Below, one piece after another: positions 62,668-64,000 of a stretch of 64,000 nt of DNA. The stretch spans positions 703,363-767,362 of the forward strand of contig NZ_KI421517.1 in assembly GCF_000473365.1 (NCBI RefSeq), in the 5' to 3' direction. Within the stretch, counting starts at the first letter, position 1; each line of letters begins with the position of its first letter. A model generated the notes under the pieces. It was not told the origin of the DNA. It saw nothing but the letters and a program-made list of their open reading frames with translations, and did no database searches. Source of the DNA: Adhaeribacter aquaticus DSM 16391. Its GTDB lineage: Bacteria; Bacteroidota; Bacteroidia; Cytophagales; Hymenobacteraceae. The position numbers and the translations under genes were made by a program.

Positions 62668-63285
62668 ATGGCCACTACTGATCCACGCGTTGATACTATC
62701 ATTCAGAATTCAGCAGATTTTGCGAAACCAATTTTAAACCACCTTCGGCAGCTAATACATCAAGTCTGTCCGGATGCTACCGAAACCATTAAGTGGGGCT
62801 TTCCGCATTTTGAGCACAATGGTTTACTGTGTAGCATGGCGGCCTTTAAACAGCATTGTGCTTTTACTTTCTGGAAAGCAAATCTTTTATCTGACCCGCA
62901 TCAGTTATTTTCTAAAGACAGCAAAACTTCTATGGGTCAATTGGGCCAGTTAAAAAGTTTAACTGATTTACCAGCGGATATTGTTCTAGTAGGATATATA
63001 CAGGAGGCGGTAAAACTTAATTTACAAGGAGTAAAAGGACCTGCAAAATTTAAACCTGCTATTGCAGCCAAAGCATTAGAAATACCAGAATACCTGGCAC
63101 AAGCTTTAAAGGAAAACGAAGCTGCCTCCAATACCTTTTCAGGCTTTAGCAACAGTAATAAGAAAGAGTATATTACGTGGCTAGCAGAAGCTAAAACAGA
63201 AGCTACCCGCCAGAAGCGCCTGTTAACGGCTATTGAATGGATAGCCGAGGGGAAACCCCGAAACTGGAAGTATATAAAAAAGTAG
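62668..63285 (+). CDS. DUF1801/YdeI-like protein
   Basis: This 205-aa cytoplasmic protein has an N-terminal DUF1801 domain (about 15-115: HLRQLIHQVCPDATETIKWGFPHFEHNGLLCSMAAFKQH). The C-terminal part resembles the OmdA/YdeI segment (PEYLAQALKENEAASNTFSGFSNSNKKEYITWL, then ARQKRLLTAIEW-like). YdeI proteins have been linked to stress and antimicrobial tolerance, but the mechanism is unclear. It stands alone at the right end of the gene-dense part. Confidence 0.85.
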   Translation: MATTDPRVDTIIQNSADFAKPILNHLRQLIHQVCPDATETIKWGFPHFEHNGLLCSMAAFKQHCAFTFWKANLLSDPHQLFSKDSKTSMGQLGQLKSLTDLPADIVLVGYIQEAVKLNLQGVKGPAKFKPAIAAKALEIPEYLAQALKENEAASNTFSGFSNSNKKEYITWLAEAKTEATRQKRLLTAIEWIAEGKPRNWKYIKK

Positions 63286-63406
63286 ACCTTATTTTTATTC
63301 TACATAGTCATTTACGCCACCTATTTATTAACGTCTCAGATTAGCAGTTCTAAAATTTTTGAAATTCACTACCAGCCCTCACTTTTCCGCCTGGAACATA
63401 AGTAAA

Positions 63407-63437
63407 AAAGGCTACAGCAAAACTATAGCCTTTAAAC
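63407..63437 (+). terminator. terminator-like hairpin
   Basis: An 11-bp stem with one mismatch (AAAGGCTACAG against CTATAGCCTTT) and a short loop, 120 bases after the DUF1801/YdeI stop. It could end that transcript. Confidence 0.6.
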
Positions 63438-63504
63438 AAACTTAACAGATGTTGGAATAAATTATAAAAAATGGGGGCCCTTCTCGAATGGTTTATGAAA
63501 GTTA

Positions 63505-63547
63505 CTGCGCTTGCATAAAATTAAAATGCAAGACGCAGCGACTTTTT
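63505..63547 (+). terminator. orphan terminator-like hairpin
   Basis: A stem CTGCG-CTTGCAT / ATGCAAG-A-CGCAG with one bulge and a 9-base loop is followed by CGACTTTTT. No coding gene ends near it on the plus strand, so it could end a short non-coding transcript. Confidence 0.55.
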
Positions 63548-63950
63548 CCACCTACTATAATTATATGAATAAGCAATAACACCATTGCCCTATTCCAATA
63601 AAATTAATCTTCCTCAACGATTTGGTAAAAGCACAAGTATTCTATGTAAAAATACATTACATTTTTACTCATTCTACCTCTTTCCTACAGAATCATTAAA
63701 TCAGAAACAAAACATCAAATTGGTATCAGAATTCTATTCTAATCTACTTCAGATAATAGATTCGTACTGCAAATCCACTTCAAACTAATTTAAAAAACCT
63801 TATTACCAATATATTAACAACTCAAAAAAAAGAAATAAGCGCCTGAATAAGCAACTTTTTCTCCAGTCCTTATTGATCTTATAATTAGAATCACAAGTTC
63901 TTTTTGGGTTATTTACTACACAAAAGTAGGAGCCTATTAGCATATTTTTA

Positions 63951-63982
63951 TTGTAAAAACTCATTATTAATTAGTAGATTTG
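63951..63982 (+). promoter_or_regulatory. Bacteroidota-type promoter at right edge
   Basis: TTG at 63951-63953 and TAGATTTG at 63975-63982 fit the -33 TTG and -7 TAnnTTTG consensus with a 21-base spacing. The start of transcription would fall at or next to the ATG at 63988, so the mRNA would be nearly leaderless. Confidence 0.55.
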
Positions 63983-63987
63983 GCAGC

Positions 63988-64000
63988 ATGAAACGCTATA
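63988..64000 (+). CDS. start of a gene cut by the window end
   Basis: ATG AAA CGC TAT follows six bases after the -7 box of a plausible promoter. Only four codons (MKRY) are visible, so no product can be named. Confidence 0.35.

Larger units (their letters stand above)
63286..63987. other. 700-base gap with two orphan hairpins
   Basis: There is no convincing gene here. The longest open frame (63585-63788) has poor coding character and an odd composition. Two terminator-like hairpins lie at 63407-63433 and 63505-63547 without a gene directly before them. The right end contains a good promoter. Confidence 0.45.

Noticed and set aside
63585-63788. 67-codon frame at the right end
   Set aside because: It has no hydrophobic or domain pattern, a poor start context and an amino-acid mix typical of translated AT-rich DNA.
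1-64000. CRISPR arrays, tRNA or rRNA genes, prophage or toxin-antitoxin modules
   Set aside because: No regularly spaced repeats, no cloverleaf with CCA-like end, no integrase, transposase or phage structural genes, and no recognisable toxin-antitoxin pair were seen by eye.

Overview
The window looks like chromosomal DNA of a Bacteroidota bacterium of the order Cytophagales. The Hymenobacteraceae, for example an Adhaeribacter-like organism, fit best, but this is inferred from gene content and was not tested. The evidence is: type IX secretion (T9SS) C-terminal sorting tails on exported proteins; gliding genes gldB, gldD and gldE; the gene run RNase G - AURKAIP1/COX24 mini-protein - TPR protein - HU / mutY - ssb - gldE - gldD - recG; PorT-like outer-membrane barrels; Bacteroidota-type -7 boxes (TAnnTTTG); few Shine-Dalgarno sequences; and AT-rich intergenic DNA. 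No rRNA, tRNA, CRISPR array, phage or intact insertion sequence was seen.

Layout. 1-4200: the end of a small secreted protein, then an arsenic operon (arsR, a Cys-rich DUF6428 protein, a frameshifted arsC, a metallophosphoesterase, ACR3 efflux pump). Two near-identical operator palindromes flank arsR. 4300-9000: GAF protein, polysaccharide-initiating sugar-phosphate transferase, LpxR-like lipid A deacylase, DUF4112 membrane protein. 9280-19600: mostly peptidases (T9SS-exported metzincin, M3 oligopeptidase, M16 pair) with a dGTPase and a second small secreted protein related to the first. 19600-28100: DUF72, RlpA, histidine kinase, CE15 esterase and several small lipoproteins or unknown proteins. 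28300-34450: ECF sigma factor with a small overlapping partner, endonuclease III, T9SS protein, asparagine synthase with a coupled glycosyltransferase.

34450-45300 is the conserved core: gldB, a PorT-like barrel, RNase G, a 29-aa probable ribosomal protein, TPR protein, HU, mutY, ssb, gldE, gldD, recG. 45300-58200: an unknown secreted protein, acyl-CoA ligase, a degenerate ureohydrolase, OM barrels, a cytochrome b5-like protein, MurQ and a 1427-residue kinase with about nine PAS modules. 58500-63300: a bestrophin-carbonic anhydrase pair, an exported sugar isomerase/oxidoreductase pair and a DUF1801/YdeI protein. The right end holds a 700-base stretch with two orphan terminator-like hairpins and the first codons of another gene.

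The points most worth checking are: the arsenic operon (operators, broken arsC, embedded phosphoesterase), the 29-aa AURKAIP1/COX24 gene, the G9 tract in a lipoprotein gene, the terminator that abuts the nth start codon, the metal-site-degenerate ureohydrolase, and the bestrophin-carbonic anhydrase operon. I found no clearly new multi-gene defence or mobile system.
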